In this document: one piece after another, positions 33,251-41,245 of the stretch | Position numbering within the stretch: position 1 is the stretch's first letter | How the letters are laid out: the number at the start of each line of letters is the position of its first letter | Origin: Gemmatimonadota bacterium | Lineage (GTDB): Bacteria; JAAXHH01 | Assembly: GCA_009841265.1 (NCBI GenBank) | Contig: VXMB01000009.1 | Coordinates: 603,911 to 667,910, forward strand | Direction: 5' to 3' | DNA: 64,000 nucleotides | Position numbers and translations under genes: made by a program | The notes under the pieces: generated by a model | The model's database searches: none | What the model was told of the DNA's origin: nothing | Seen by the model: the letters and a program-made list of their open reading frames with translations, nothing else

Positions 33251-33994
33251 CTACCTGAAAACCTGGACGTCGGCCGCCCGTGGCGCGTCCACGCCGTGCT
33301 TCATGCGCATGATCTCCTTCTGGCGGTCCGAGAGCAGGCCGTACCACTCAGCGGGAAACCCTTCGTGGGGATCGTACTGGAACATGAGCATGCGTTTACG
33401 GTAGTGGGCGAAGAGGGCGTGCCGGTTTGCGCTGCCGCGGTTAGCCCCGCCCGCGTGCCAGCACTGGCCGTTGAAGATCAGCACGCTGCCCGCGGAAGCG
33501 GTAGGCTGCACGTAGTACTTCACGCCGGCATCGCTGGCGGGACGGGGAAGCCCGCTTCGGTGGGTGCCGGGCACGACCCGGGTTCCGCCGTTTTCCGGCG
33601 AGAAACCGTCCAGCATCCACACGGTGTTCATCATGACCGGCGAGGTCATGTTGAGCATTTCGGCGGGGATGTCGCTGTGAAAGCCCTGGTCTCCGTCCCC
33701 CGGACGCACGATGCGGCTGTTCAGGCTTCCCAGGATCAGCGTCGGTTCGAGGTAGTGCTCGAGGATGGGCAGGATGCGGGGGTGATCAATGACCGGGAAG
33801 AAGATCGGGTCCAGGGTAGGCAGGTTGGCAACGTGCCGGCAGGAACCTTCGCCTTCCCGCTCCACGCCGGCCTCTTCGTCCAGGCGGACCAGCACCCGGC
33901 GCATCGATTCGACCTCGTCGCCGGACAGGACGCCTTCCACCACCGTGAATCCGTACACGTCCAGCTCGTAAACGGCGTTTTCAAACTCGGTCAT
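33251..33994 (-). CDS. Phytanoyl-CoA dioxygenase (PhyH) family protein, downstream copy
   Basis: A 247-residue non-heme iron, 2-oxoglutarate-dependent oxygenase of the PhyH family. FHSDIP carries the His-x-Asp of the iron site (DQGFHSDIPAEM), and CWHAGGANRGS carries the distal His and a following Arg that binds 2-oxoglutarate. The start is the ATG at 33994; an open frame continues upstream but overlaps the previous gene. The gene starts two bases after the first PhyH gene ends, which suggests coupled translation. The substrate is not known; lineages rich in PhyH genes use them in breakdown of many organic compounds. Confidence 0.85.
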   Translation of the reverse strand: MTEFENAVYELDVYGFTVVEGVLSGDEVESMRRVLVRLDEEAGVEREGEGSCRHVANLPTLDPIFFPVIDHPRILPILEHYLEPTLILGSLNSRIVRPGDGDQGFHSDIPAEMLNMTSPVMMNTVWMLDGFSPENGGTRVVPGTHRSGLPRPASDAGVKYYVQPTASAGSVLIFNGQCWHAGGANRGSANRHALFAHYRKRMLMFQYDPHEGFPAEWYGLLSDRQKEIMRMKHGVDAPRAADVQVFR

Positions 33995-33996
33995 GG

Positions 33997-34782
33997 CTAC
34001 TCCAGGTAAGCGCCAGGTATACGCGTGTTGTCGTACTCCGCATCCGCTGCCCGGGCCAGGATCGGTCCCGGTACCTCGTCCGTCCAGTAGTCCGGCACGG
34101 TGGCCGGGCGCATGTGCCATGCCAGGAGCAAAGTCCTTCGCCTCGAGCTGTTGTTTCCCCGGGCCGAGTGCAGCAACCGCGCCTCGCCGATAACGAGGTC
34201 GCCGGCACGGACGGGAACGTCGACGGCGCCGGTGTGGTCGCCGAACATGTGAGGATCCTGTTCATCTGCGAACCAGGCCGTCTGCTGGTGCGGCGCTTCC
34301 ACCTCTCCGTGCAGCGGTATGCGCTTCAGGTGCGTGCCCGGAATTACACGAAAGCATCCGTTTACGCGGTCCGTGTCCACTAGGTAATAGGATAGAAAAA
34401 GCTGTTGCGGCCAGGGCGCCAGGCTCAAGGGGTCGTTCCAGGTATCCCAGTCCTGGTGCCAGCACAGGGGCGGTCCGCCGGGCGGCTTGCTCAATACGTG
34501 GATGGTCCCGTTGGGCGTGAAGTCATCCAGCCTCATGGCCCGCATCCAGGCCCCCGTCGCGGGCCAGTCCAGCAGCCGGCGCATCACGCCGTTCTCCAGG
34601 GTGTTTACGTGGATATCCGATCCCTGGTATCGCCATTCAGGCTGATATTCCGCGGCGTCCAGCAATCGATCCGATTCCCGGCGCAGTTCGCCCAGGAACT
34701 CTGCCGACAGCACGCCCTCGATGTGACAGTACCCGTCCCGGGTCAGTTGCTCGCGTTTTTCCTCGCCCCTCTCCCTGGTCAT
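33997..34782 (-). CDS. Phytanoyl-CoA dioxygenase (PhyH) family protein, upstream copy
   Basis: A 261-residue PhyH-family oxygenase. LCWHQDWDTWN carries the His-x-Asp iron ligands, and ARLLHSARGNNSSRRR the distal His and the 2-oxoglutarate-binding Arg region. It is only distantly similar to its neighbour. It precedes that gene on the same strand with a two-base gap, and follows the sugar isomerase-like gene after 61 bases. Together they form a small leftward operon of two oxygenases and a TIM-barrel isomerase. Confidence 0.85.
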   Translation of the reverse strand: MTRERGEEKREQLTRDGYCHIEGVLSAEFLGELRRESDRLLDAAEYQPEWRYQGSDIHVNTLENGVMRRLLDWPATGAWMRAMRLDDFTPNGTIHVLSKPPGGPPLCWHQDWDTWNDPLSLAPWPQQLFLSYYLVDTDRVNGCFRVIPGTHLKRIPLHGEVEAPHQQTAWFADEQDPHMFGDHTGAVDVPVRAGDLVIGEARLLHSARGNNSSRRRTLLLAWHMRPATVPDYWTDEVPGPILARAADAEYDNTRIPGAYLE

Positions 34783-34843
34783 ATCCCGGCATCCTATCTC
34801 GGTCTAACGTTTGTGGGTTCGACCCGCGTCCTGCGGGGTTCAG

Positions 34844-35599
34844 CTACGCGTTCCCCCGGGAAAGACCATTGTCCACCAGGTACTTGTAGCTCTTCTTCAC
34901 CGCTTCGACCATGTCCGTCGCGCAACTGTCCAGTTCGACGATATGCCATTCGGTGTGATCTCCTCCGGCCGCGATCACACCGGGGAGGTCCACCTTGCCT
35001 TCGCCGAGGGCGGTCATGTCCGTATTCCGAAGGCAGGGCCCGTCCTTGAGATGCAGCAGCGGTGCTCGATCGCCGAGGCGTTCGAGCACACCGGCCGGGT
35101 CGGGTCCGCCGACCTGCACCCAGTACACGTCCACCTGGAAGAATACCTCGGGCGCGAGATGCTCGAGGAGGATATCCGTCGCGATCCGTCCCTCCACTTC
35201 CAGGTACTCCCACCAGTGATTATGAATTCCGAAGGTCATGCCGTGGGGCGCCACGGCCTCCGCGGCCTCGTTGAAGCGGTCCGCCGACCACCTGATGTTG
35301 TCCACGGTACTGTGGTCGTCCCGGCCCAGTCCGGATACGACGCGCTTCGTCCCGATCGCGTCAGCCGTCTCGACGACGTAGGACCTGTTCTCGCCCACGG
35401 GCAGGGGAAGATGGGCGCTGGGAACCTTAAGATTCAGCGATTCGAATAGTTTTCCGGCCGCTTCCGGCGTCGTGCCGGGAAACCCGGCGGGTTCGACGCC
35501 CGCGTACCCGATCTCCGCGGTCAGGTTCACCACGTGTTCGTAGTTCTTGTCGGCCATTTCTCTGAGGCTATAAAGCTGCAGGGCTACAGGTGGGGGCAT
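34844..35599 (-). CDS. Sugar phosphate isomerase/epimerase-like TIM-barrel protein
   Basis: A 251-residue AP-endonuclease-2-type (xylose isomerase-like) TIM barrel. QLYSLREMADK opens strand 1; GVEPAGF, GIHNHWWEY, FFQVDVYWVQVGG and LHLKDG mark the strands carrying metal ligands: His in HNHWWE, Asp in QVDVYW, His in LLHLKDG and Glu in HIVELD. This family has isomerases, epimerases and dehydratases; its substrate is open. Starts at an ATG and lies upstream of the PhyH pair, suggesting a shared pathway for a sugar or polyol derivative. Confidence 0.8.
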   Translation of the reverse strand: MPPPVALQLYSLREMADKNYEHVVNLTAEIGYAGVEPAGFPGTTPEAAGKLFESLNLKVPSAHLPLPVGENRSYVVETADAIGTKRVVSGLGRDDHSTVDNIRWSADRFNEAAEAVAPHGMTFGIHNHWWEYLEVEGRIATDILLEHLAPEVFFQVDVYWVQVGGPDPAGVLERLGDRAPLLHLKDGPCLRNTDMTALGEGKVDLPGVIAAGGDHTEWHIVELDSCATDMVEAVKKSYKYLVDNGLSRGNA

Positions 35600-35628
35600 G
35601 GTACGGCACCTCTTTCGATTCTGAAGCC

Positions 35629-35661
35629 GTTCCGAGCGTCTCGGAACGAGCGTCTCGGAAC
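35629..35661. repeat. Palindrome and 14-bp direct repeat upstream of the TIM-barrel gene
   Basis: GTTCCGAG-CGT-CTCGGAAC at 35629-35647 is an 8-bp palindrome. GAGCGTCTCGGAAC occurs twice in direct succession (35634-35647 and 35648-35661). The region is 30-60 bases upstream of the TIM-barrel gene start and could be an operator; no T-tract supports a terminator. Confidence 0.55.
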
Positions 35662-35740
35662 GTGCCAGTATGTTCGGGAAAGATCGTCAACAATCGCGGG
35701 TTGAATATACGTCCACCCTATGAGGCGTGCAAGCGAATCG

Positions 35741-36406
35741 TCAGGAGAGTCCGTAAACGAATTCCCCGCCGCCCCGCTTAAGGATGGTGTCGCCTTTGCG
35801 CATCATGCGAAGCATGCTTTCCTCGTCGACGATCTCGAGCAGTTCTTCCTTTTCGAACCACCCGAGATCCAGGGATTCGTCGCTGATTCTGAGGGGTTGT
35901 TCGGCGGCGGCGAGCAGCAGGTAACGGAGATCGTAATGTTCATGGGCAGGGATTTCGGCTCGGGCGGCGATGGCATGAATGTCCACATCCAGGGGGACGA
36001 AGCCTTCAGGATCCTTGTATATTCCGAACCCCTTCAGTCCGGATTCCTCTTCGGCTTCCCGGAGAGCTACGAGGTGGGGTCGGGTGCATCCGTCCGCATG
36101 GCCACCCAACTCCAGCCATCGGTCGAAGACGCGGTGCCACGTCATGAGGAATTTCGAACGGTCGGGCGAAAGGATCCAGGCCGAACCGGTGATGTGGCCT
36201 GGCATGCACGTCCTTTCGAAGCAGTCGGGGCGTCCGGCGACCAGGTCCCGAATCCGGGCTACCGTGGACTCTTCCGCGGGATAACGCGCCTGGTAGCGAT
36301 TCAGTGCATTCAGGAGGCCGTCCCGGTCCGCCTGGTTCGCCCGATGCGCCCGTCCGGCCTCATCACCGCCGGATGCGCTCATCGGTCCGTTATTTGAAGC
36401 GCTCAT
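35741..36406 (-). CDS. NUDIX hydrolase
   Basis: A 221-residue protein with a Nudix domain that hydrolyses nucleoside diphosphate-linked substrates. The Nudix helix is readable as GGHADGCTRPHLVALREAEEESGL: the REAEEES catalytic core is present, but the upstream Glu of the standard box is a Thr here, as in some related subgroups. The N-terminal 30 residues are Ala/Arg/Asp-rich and repeat-like. The ATG at 36406 overlaps the upstream Ldh-family stop as ATGA, with GGGA nine bases before it; an ATG at 36412 is possible. The two genes are likely coupled. Substrate unknown. Confidence 0.8.
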   Translation of the reverse strand: MSASNNGPMSASGGDEAGRAHRANQADRDGLLNALNRYQARYPAEESTVARIRDLVAGRPDCFERTCMPGHITGSAWILSPDRSKFLMTWHRVFDRWLELGGHADGCTRPHLVALREAEEESGLKGFGIYKDPEGFVPLDVDIHAIAARAEIPAHEHYDLRYLLLAAAEQPLRISDESLDLGWFEKEELLEIVDEESMLRMMRKGDTILKRGGGEFVYGLS

Positions 36407-37389
36407 TCGCATGATTCCCAGTAGTACGGCACGCCCAGGTCATCGCCCAGTTCCTGCAGTGACTGGATATGGGCATCGTCCAGGGGTATGCCGCGCTCGC
36501 TGAAATCGACCTCCCGTTCGGCTTCGATTTCCCCCGGTAGAAGTGCGCGATCAAGCCCCGGCAGGGGTTGCATGGCGTGTACTTTTTGCCTGAGGTCCGC
36601 GACCGTCCGCGTATAGTCGGACGGGTCTCCGATGAAGGCGGTGTCCAGGACGACGGCGGTCAGGCTGCTGGTGGCCCCTGGAAAGCGCCGTTCGACAGGA
36701 GACTGCACGTCCACGGGCCAGGTCATCATGACGGAGGTGACCTGGTAGGCCAGCCCCTTGATCAGGGGGAGCACACTGATTTCCGCGACTTTCTGCATCA
36801 CATCGGGCAGTTCCAGGTGGGTGCCCATATCGATCAGTACGGGCGGCTCACCTTCCGCCGAAGGGAATCCGAAGCTGACCGGAGGGTTGTTCAACGCTTG
36901 TGCGACGGGTTGCGGTCGGTCGAAGGGCAGGGGACTCATAGGTGTGCTGTAGTACAGGCAGATCATGCCCGCCCCGGTCGCGATACGCGTCCAGTTGCCG
37001 ACAGAACCCGTGTGGCCGCAATGGGTCGCCGTGACCAGGCAGATCCCCGCGGACCTCGCCCTGGACACCGCCGATCGAATCGCCCGGGCGGATACCAGGT
37101 GCCCCATGCCCCCGTCGCCGTCCCATTGCACCACGGCGCCGGCTTCCCGGTATATCCTGATATTCGGCCGCGGGTTGCATCGTCCGGACTGGAAGGACCT
37201 CACGTAGCCCGGAAGCTGGCGGGTCCCGTGGCTGAGGACGCCTCGCAGGTCCGTCGCGGTCAGGTAATCGGCCATTTCCTTCGCGTGGGCTTCCGACAGG
37301 CCGGCCTTTCGAAGCGCTTCTTGGGCAAAGCGGCGCAGGGCCTTCGCGCCGTAGCGGGGGTTGGTGTAGTCAACGGGAATGATGGCCAT
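36403..37389 (-). CDS. Ldh family oxidoreductase (malate/L-lactate-type)
   Basis: A 328-residue NAD(P)-dependent oxidoreductase of the malate/L-lactate/ureidoglycolate dehydrogenase family, distinct from Rossmann-type LDH. LRGVLSHGTRQLPGY matches the family start (SHG block) and ATHCGHTGSVGNWTRIA the catalytic His region. Residues near 210 (PVLIDMGTHLE) fit the substrate and dimer segment. The start is the ATG at 37389 with GGAGG five bases upstream; the frame stays open to 37428. Its stop overlaps the Nudix start, suggesting an operon. Substrate is unknown but likely a 2-hydroxy- or 2-oxoacid. Confidence 0.8.
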   Translation of the reverse strand: MAIIPVDYTNPRYGAKALRRFAQEALRKAGLSEAHAKEMADYLTATDLRGVLSHGTRQLPGYVRSFQSGRCNPRPNIRIYREAGAVVQWDGDGGMGHLVSARAIRSAVSRARSAGICLVTATHCGHTGSVGNWTRIATGAGMICLYYSTPMSPLPFDRPQPVAQALNNPPVSFGFPSAEGEPPVLIDMGTHLELPDVMQKVAEISVLPLIKGLAYQVTSVMMTWPVDVQSPVERRFPGATSSLTAVVLDTAFIGDPSDYTRTVADLRQKVHAMQPLPGLDRALLPGEIEAEREVDFSERGIPLDDAHIQSLQELGDDLGVPYYWESCE

Positions 37390-37491
37390 ACATGCCTCCG
37401 GGATCAACTTAAGGTCCATAGCCTCCAAACCTTAACCATAATGAGACTCGAACGGCAAAACAACCGCTATCCGAACGCACTGCCGATCGCT

Positions 37492-37520
37492 TTGACATGG
37501 GTCGCCGCGGCATGTACCTT
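37492..37520 (+). promoter_or_regulatory. Possible sigma-70 promoter before the SDR gene
   Basis: TTGACA at 37492-37497, 17-base spacer, TACCTT at 37515-37520. The -35 box is perfect, the -10 box weak. It lies about 80 bases upstream of the SDR ATG at 37603. Confidence 0.35.
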
Positions 37521-37602
37521 TGATCTTCTTCAACGCATACTTTTCGAAACGCGCTCAACGTCGAACGCCGATGTACGGCCTAACCAACTCCCGGGGCACG
37601 AG

Positions 37603-38610
37603 ATGACAACGAAACCATTAAATGATCGCGTGGCGGTCGTTGCGGGCGCGACGCGCGGAACCGGACGGGGGATCGCCCGCATGCTCGGTGCGGCGGGCGC
37701 TACGGTCTACTGCTCCGGGAGAAGCGTGAAAGGCCGTCCGGCCACGCCGGGCCGTCCCGAGACGATTGATGAAACCGCCGAAATGGTCACGGCCGAAGGC
37801 GGCCGAGGCATTGCGGCAAGGACCGACCACACCGTTGCGGCCGAAGTGGAGCGATTGTTCGCTCGCGTAAGGGACGAACAGGGACGGCTCGACCTCCTCG
37901 TCAACGACATCTGGGGCGGCGATGAAATGATCGAATGGGGTTCGCCGTTCTGGAAACTCGATCCGGCCAAGGGTTTGAAAATGCTCGAAGGGGCGGTGCA
38001 CACCCATATCATCACGAGCCGTTACGGCGTACCCCTTATGATCGAGCGCAATGCGGGACTGATCGTGGAAGTCACGGACGGCGACACGATGGGCTATCGG
38101 GGCAACCTCTTCTATGATTTCGCTAAAAACGCCACGATCCGGCTGGGCTACGCTATGTCGCGCGACCTGCACGCGCACAACATCACCGCGCTGACCGTTA
38201 CCCCTGGTTTTCTACGGTCCGAAGCGATGCTGGACGGCATGGGAGTCACGGAGGAAAACTGGCGGGATGGTATCAAAGAGGATTCGTTCTTCGAGGAATC
38301 GGAGACGCCGTGTTACATGGGCAGGGGCGTAGCGGCCCTGGCGGCCGATCCGGACGTCGCGTCAAAACATGGTGGACTTTACGGTAGCTGGACGCTCGCG
38401 AAGGAGTATGGATTCACGGACCTGGACGGACGCCAGCCGGACTGGGGTGCCTACTTCAGTGCCAGGATACAGGAAATCCTGGATCACGTAGAGTCGCCGG
38501 GAGAGATGGACCTGTACAATGTTCGCGCCCGCATGAACCAGATCGAACTGGATCCTGCGGCCGAGGAGGAATGCATGCGCATGAGGGATTATCTGGATAA
38601 GCATGAGTGA
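37603..38610 (+). CDS. SDR family oxidoreductase with extended C terminus
   Basis: A 335-residue short-chain dehydrogenase, longer than the usual 250 because of an extended C-terminal part after the fold (KEYGFTDLDGRQPDWGAYF onward). The cofactor loop is AGATRGTGRGIA rather than the usual TGxxxGIG; NDIWGGDEMIEWG replaces NNAG, and Y-D-F-A-K at residues about 172-176 gives the Tyr and Lys of the active site. The cofactor loop and NNAG changes are found in a known divergent SDR group. The reading frame is open far upstream, but the Met at 37603 gives the family N terminus. Confidence 0.8.
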   Translation: MTTKPLNDRVAVVAGATRGTGRGIARMLGAAGATVYCSGRSVKGRPATPGRPETIDETAEMVTAEGGRGIAARTDHTVAAEVERLFARVRDEQGRLDLLVNDIWGGDEMIEWGSPFWKLDPAKGLKMLEGAVHTHIITSRYGVPLMIERNAGLIVEVTDGDTMGYRGNLFYDFAKNATIRLGYAMSRDLHAHNITALTVTPGFLRSEAMLDGMGVTEENWRDGIKEDSFFEESETPCYMGRGVAALAADPDVASKHGGLYGSWTLAKEYGFTDLDGRQPDWGAYFSARIQEILDHVESPGEMDLYNVRARMNQIELDPAAEEECMRMRDYLDKHE

Positions 38611-38701
38611 AAACTACGAGGAGGTTATCGCATGGTCGGACCATCCTCTGCACGCATACTCTCCGGCCTGGTGACATTGAGCCTGTTCAACCCGTAAATT
38701 C

Positions 38702-38730
38702 TTGTAAACATCACCGCACCCGTATATACT
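38702..38730 (+). promoter_or_regulatory. Sigma-70-type promoter
   Basis: TTGTAA at 38702-38707, 17-base spacer, TATACT at 38725-38730, 65 bases upstream of the Tat-exported aminotransferase-fold gene at 38795. The -10 box has one mismatch and the -35 has two. Confidence 0.5.
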
Positions 38731-38794
38731 AAATACCATTCTTCATCAATCGAGTTCGATTAGGGATAGATTCGATCCCTGACGGAGGTTTTCC

Positions 38795-40180
38795 ATGTCT
38801 GACAACGTAGACACAACTAAAATCGATCCCAATATCCAGGATGCCGAGAAGATTCAGCACCTTTCCCGCCGTGGATTCATGGGCAGCGTGATGGCCGGCG
38901 CGGCCGGGGTGGCCGGTGCGTCGACCCTGTTGTCCCCGGTCCAGGATGCGGAAGCGGCGCCGGTGCCCGATCTGCCCGATGCGGCGCCGGGCGGCGCGGC
39001 CGCCGATGACGAGGCCTACTGGGAGAAAGTGGCGGCCCAGTTCATGCTGCGCGACAATGTCATCTACATGAATTCGGGCACGCGCGGCTTCTCGCCTGTG
39101 AGCGTGCACAAGGCGCAGGTGGAAGCCATTGAAGCGGTCAATTCCGATCCCAACATGTGCTGGTCGACCTACAGTTTCGCCGGCATGGACGAGATTCGGC
39201 GGAAGATGGCCGTGTACATAGGTTCGGAGGTCGATGAAATCGCCTTTACAAACAGCACCACCGACGGGATGGGTCTTGGTTTCATGGGGCTGGAATTGAA
39301 CCGGGGCGACGAAATCCTGACCACGAACTACGACTACGGCTGGGTGAAGAACATGATGGCCTTCCGGGCGAAGCGGGACGGCCTTGAGTTCAAGATGGTG
39401 GACATATCGGATCCGAGTTACCGTACGCCCGACGATCCCCAGAAGGTCGTCGATGCCGTGGCGGCCGGTATCACGCCGAAGACCAGGTTTCTCACCATCT
39501 GCCATATCAACTACACCGACGGTTTCGTCATGCCGGTGAAGGAGATCTGCCAAATCGCCCGCGAACGGGGAATCATCACCCTGATCGACGGCGCTCAGCC
39601 GCCGGGCATGATGAAGATGGACATGATGGATCTCGGATGCGACATGTACGCGGGGGCGGGGCACAAGTACATGCTGGCCGCCCAGCACACCGGGTTCCTG
39701 TTCGTCCGGAACGACATGGTTGACCGGGTACATCCCCTGGTCTACACGGGTTCTTCGAATCCCGAGTGGGCCATCACGGGGGCCAGGAAACTGGAACAGC
39801 GCGGCTCTTCGAGTTATTCGGACCGGGTCTCCATCGGCGCGGCGCTGGATTTTCACAACAAACTCGGGGTCGAAGCCATCGAAGCCCGGCTTCGATACCT
39901 GTCCCAACGCCTGAGCCAGGGTCTGAAGGCCATCGACGGCGTTACCGTGTACGCATCCGACGATCCCAGGATGTCCTGTGCGCTCGTGTCCTTCTCCGTC
40001 AAGGACCTCGATCCTTCGTTCATCGTCGGACGCCTTTGGTACCGCAGCCCGAACATCTACATCCGTACCGTCGGCGCCGCGGGCGGTTTCAGGGGAGTCC
40101 GCGCCACGTTGCACGTCATGGACACGGCCGAGCACGTAGATACATTGATCGACAGGATCGAACGGCTTACGCGGGCCTGA
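38795..40180 (+). CDS. Tat-exported class V aminotransferase-fold PLP protein
   Basis: A 461-residue fold-type I PLP enzyme of the class V (isopenicillin-N-epimerase/cysteine desulfurase-like) group. Residues 24-44 form a twin-arginine signal (S-R-R-G-F-M then a hydrophobic segment ending at AEAA), so it is predicted to be folded and exported. PLP lysine is K291 in GAGHKYMLA; TFAGMDEIRRKMAVYIG and CHINYTDGFVMPVKEIC match family positions. A PLP enzyme outside the cytoplasm is uncommon, though close relatives with Tat signals exist. The reaction is unknown; an epimerase, lyase or desulfurase are all possible. It has a promoter-like element and stands before two small membrane genes. Confidence 0.85.
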   Translation: MSDNVDTTKIDPNIQDAEKIQHLSRRGFMGSVMAGAAGVAGASTLLSPVQDAEAAPVPDLPDAAPGGAAADDEAYWEKVAAQFMLRDNVIYMNSGTRGFSPVSVHKAQVEAIEAVNSDPNMCWSTYSFAGMDEIRRKMAVYIGSEVDEIAFTNSTTDGMGLGFMGLELNRGDEILTTNYDYGWVKNMMAFRAKRDGLEFKMVDISDPSYRTPDDPQKVVDAVAAGITPKTRFLTICHINYTDGFVMPVKEICQIARERGIITLIDGAQPPGMMKMDMMDLGCDMYAGAGHKYMLAAQHTGFLFVRNDMVDRVHPLVYTGSSNPEWAITGARKLEQRGSSSYSDRVSIGAALDFHNKLGVEAIEARLRYLSQRLSQGLKAIDGVTVYASDDPRMSCALVSFSVKDLDPSFIVGRLWYRSPNIYIRTVGAAGGFRGVRATLHVMDTAEHVDTLIDRIERLTRA

Positions 40181-40231
40181 GATCCCAGATGGCCACGAGT
40201 TTCATATGAGGCTCTATTCAGTGGAGCTTAA

Positions 40232-40678
40232 ATGAGTATAGTACGTTTCCTGATTGCCTTAATCGTCGGCACGCTGGTCCTGCTCGTCCTGGGATTCATC
40301 CTCTACGCGATGGTATTCACCGGGTACTTCGCGGCAAATGCCGAACCGGGCGCGGGGGCCGTGGCCAAAGACCCGCCCGAAATGCTGTTCATCTACCTGA
40401 GCGAGTTGATTCTGGCCGCCCTGTTGTGTCTCGTAATCGGCTGCTGGGCGGGCGTATCCGGCGCGATTGCGGGATTCAGGACCGGTGCGGTTTTCGGGTT
40501 CCTGTTGAGTCTCGCGATCAGCCTGATGTTCTACGGCACGGTGAACTACATGAATCTGCAGGCGACGTTGTTTGACGTCGTCCTGACGACGGTGCGTGTC
40601 GCCCTGGCGGGCGCCGCGATAGGATTGGTGCTGCGCAGGAAGCAGCCCGCCGAATCCCCGGCCGTGGTCAACAGTTGA
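40232..40678 (+). CDS. Small four-helix membrane protein (paralogue A)
   Basis: A 148-residue protein with four predicted membrane segments (FLIALIVGTLVLLVLGFILYAM; LFIYLSELILAALLCLVIGC; RTGAVFGFLLSLAISLMFYG; TVRVALAGAAIGLVL). Not in a family I can name. The second half is clearly related to the next gene: helix 3 plus G-x-W-x-G-x-x-G at the loop and the closing V-R-V-A-L-A-G-A-A-I-G segment align throughout. It starts 51 bases after the aminotransferase gene on the same strand. Confidence 0.65.
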   Translation: MSIVRFLIALIVGTLVLLVLGFILYAMVFTGYFAANAEPGAGAVAKDPPEMLFIYLSELILAALLCLVIGCWAGVSGAIAGFRTGAVFGFLLSLAISLMFYGTVNYMNLQATLFDVVLTTVRVALAGAAIGLVLRRKQPAESPAVVNS

Positions 40679-40735
40679 GTCGGGCTTGATGCAGGTGCCT
40701 GAAGGCAGCACGGGCATTTACCGGCAGAGGAGTGT

Positions 40736-41155
40736 ATGTCTTTACGAAGATTCGCCATAGCGACCGGAACCGGCGCTGTCATGGTGCTGTTACTCGGCCT
40801 GGTCACCGGTTTCTTGTTCGGTGGCCTGTTTGAAGGATTCGCGGTGACGGCGCCAGAAGTGGTCATGAAGTCCAGCCCGAACGTGTGGACGATCGTGCTC
40901 GGCGCCGTGGCCATGGGGGCGCTGCTGACCGTCCTCCTTGGTAGCTGGACGGGACATACCGGCGCGAAGAAGGCCATCGGGACCAGTGCGGTTTTCGGGT
41001 TGCTCCTCCACCTGTTCCTCGGTTTGAGCCTGTTCGGCATGACCACGATGCTGGACCTCACCGGTACCCTGGTCAAGGTCGTCATCGATACGGTTCAGGT
41101 GGCGTTGTCCGGGATGGCCGTCGGCTACGTGCTGGGTCGCACCGGTCAGACCTAG
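40736..41155 (+). CDS. Small four-helix membrane protein (paralogue B)
   Basis: A 139-residue membrane protein with four helices (GAVMVLLLGLVTGFLFGG; NVWTIVLGAVAMGALLTVLLGSW; AVFGLLLHLFLGLSLFG; VVIDTVQVALSGMAVGYVLG). It aligns with the preceding gene over helices 2-4: G-x-W-x-G-x-x-G, then T-x-A-V-F-G, then V-x-V-A-L-x-G-x-A-x-G. GAGGAG stands before the ATG at 40736. The genes are 57 bases apart and probably arose by tandem duplication. Function unknown. Confidence 0.65.
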   Translation: MSLRRFAIATGTGAVMVLLLGLVTGFLFGGLFEGFAVTAPEVVMKSSPNVWTIVLGAVAMGALLTVLLGSWTGHTGAKKAIGTSAVFGLLLHLFLGLSLFGMTTMLDLTGTLVKVVIDTVQVALSGMAVGYVLGRTGQT

Positions 41156-41156
41156 T

Positions 41157-41204
41157 CCTGGTCCGTACACAAGCCTTCACTCAAGCCCGCAACCTGGTCC
41201 GTAC
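41157..41204 (+). repeat. CCTGGTCCG repeat in intergenic DNA
   Basis: CCTGGTCCGTAC at 41157-41168 and again at 41193-41204, with CCTGGTTCCG following. The 41156-41245 interval contains no gene. The core is the same as in the gene-internal 9-bp repeats. Confidence 0.75.
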
Positions 41205-41245
41205 CCTGGTTCCGTTTCCTTTCCCGCACGGTCCTCCCTTGCCAA

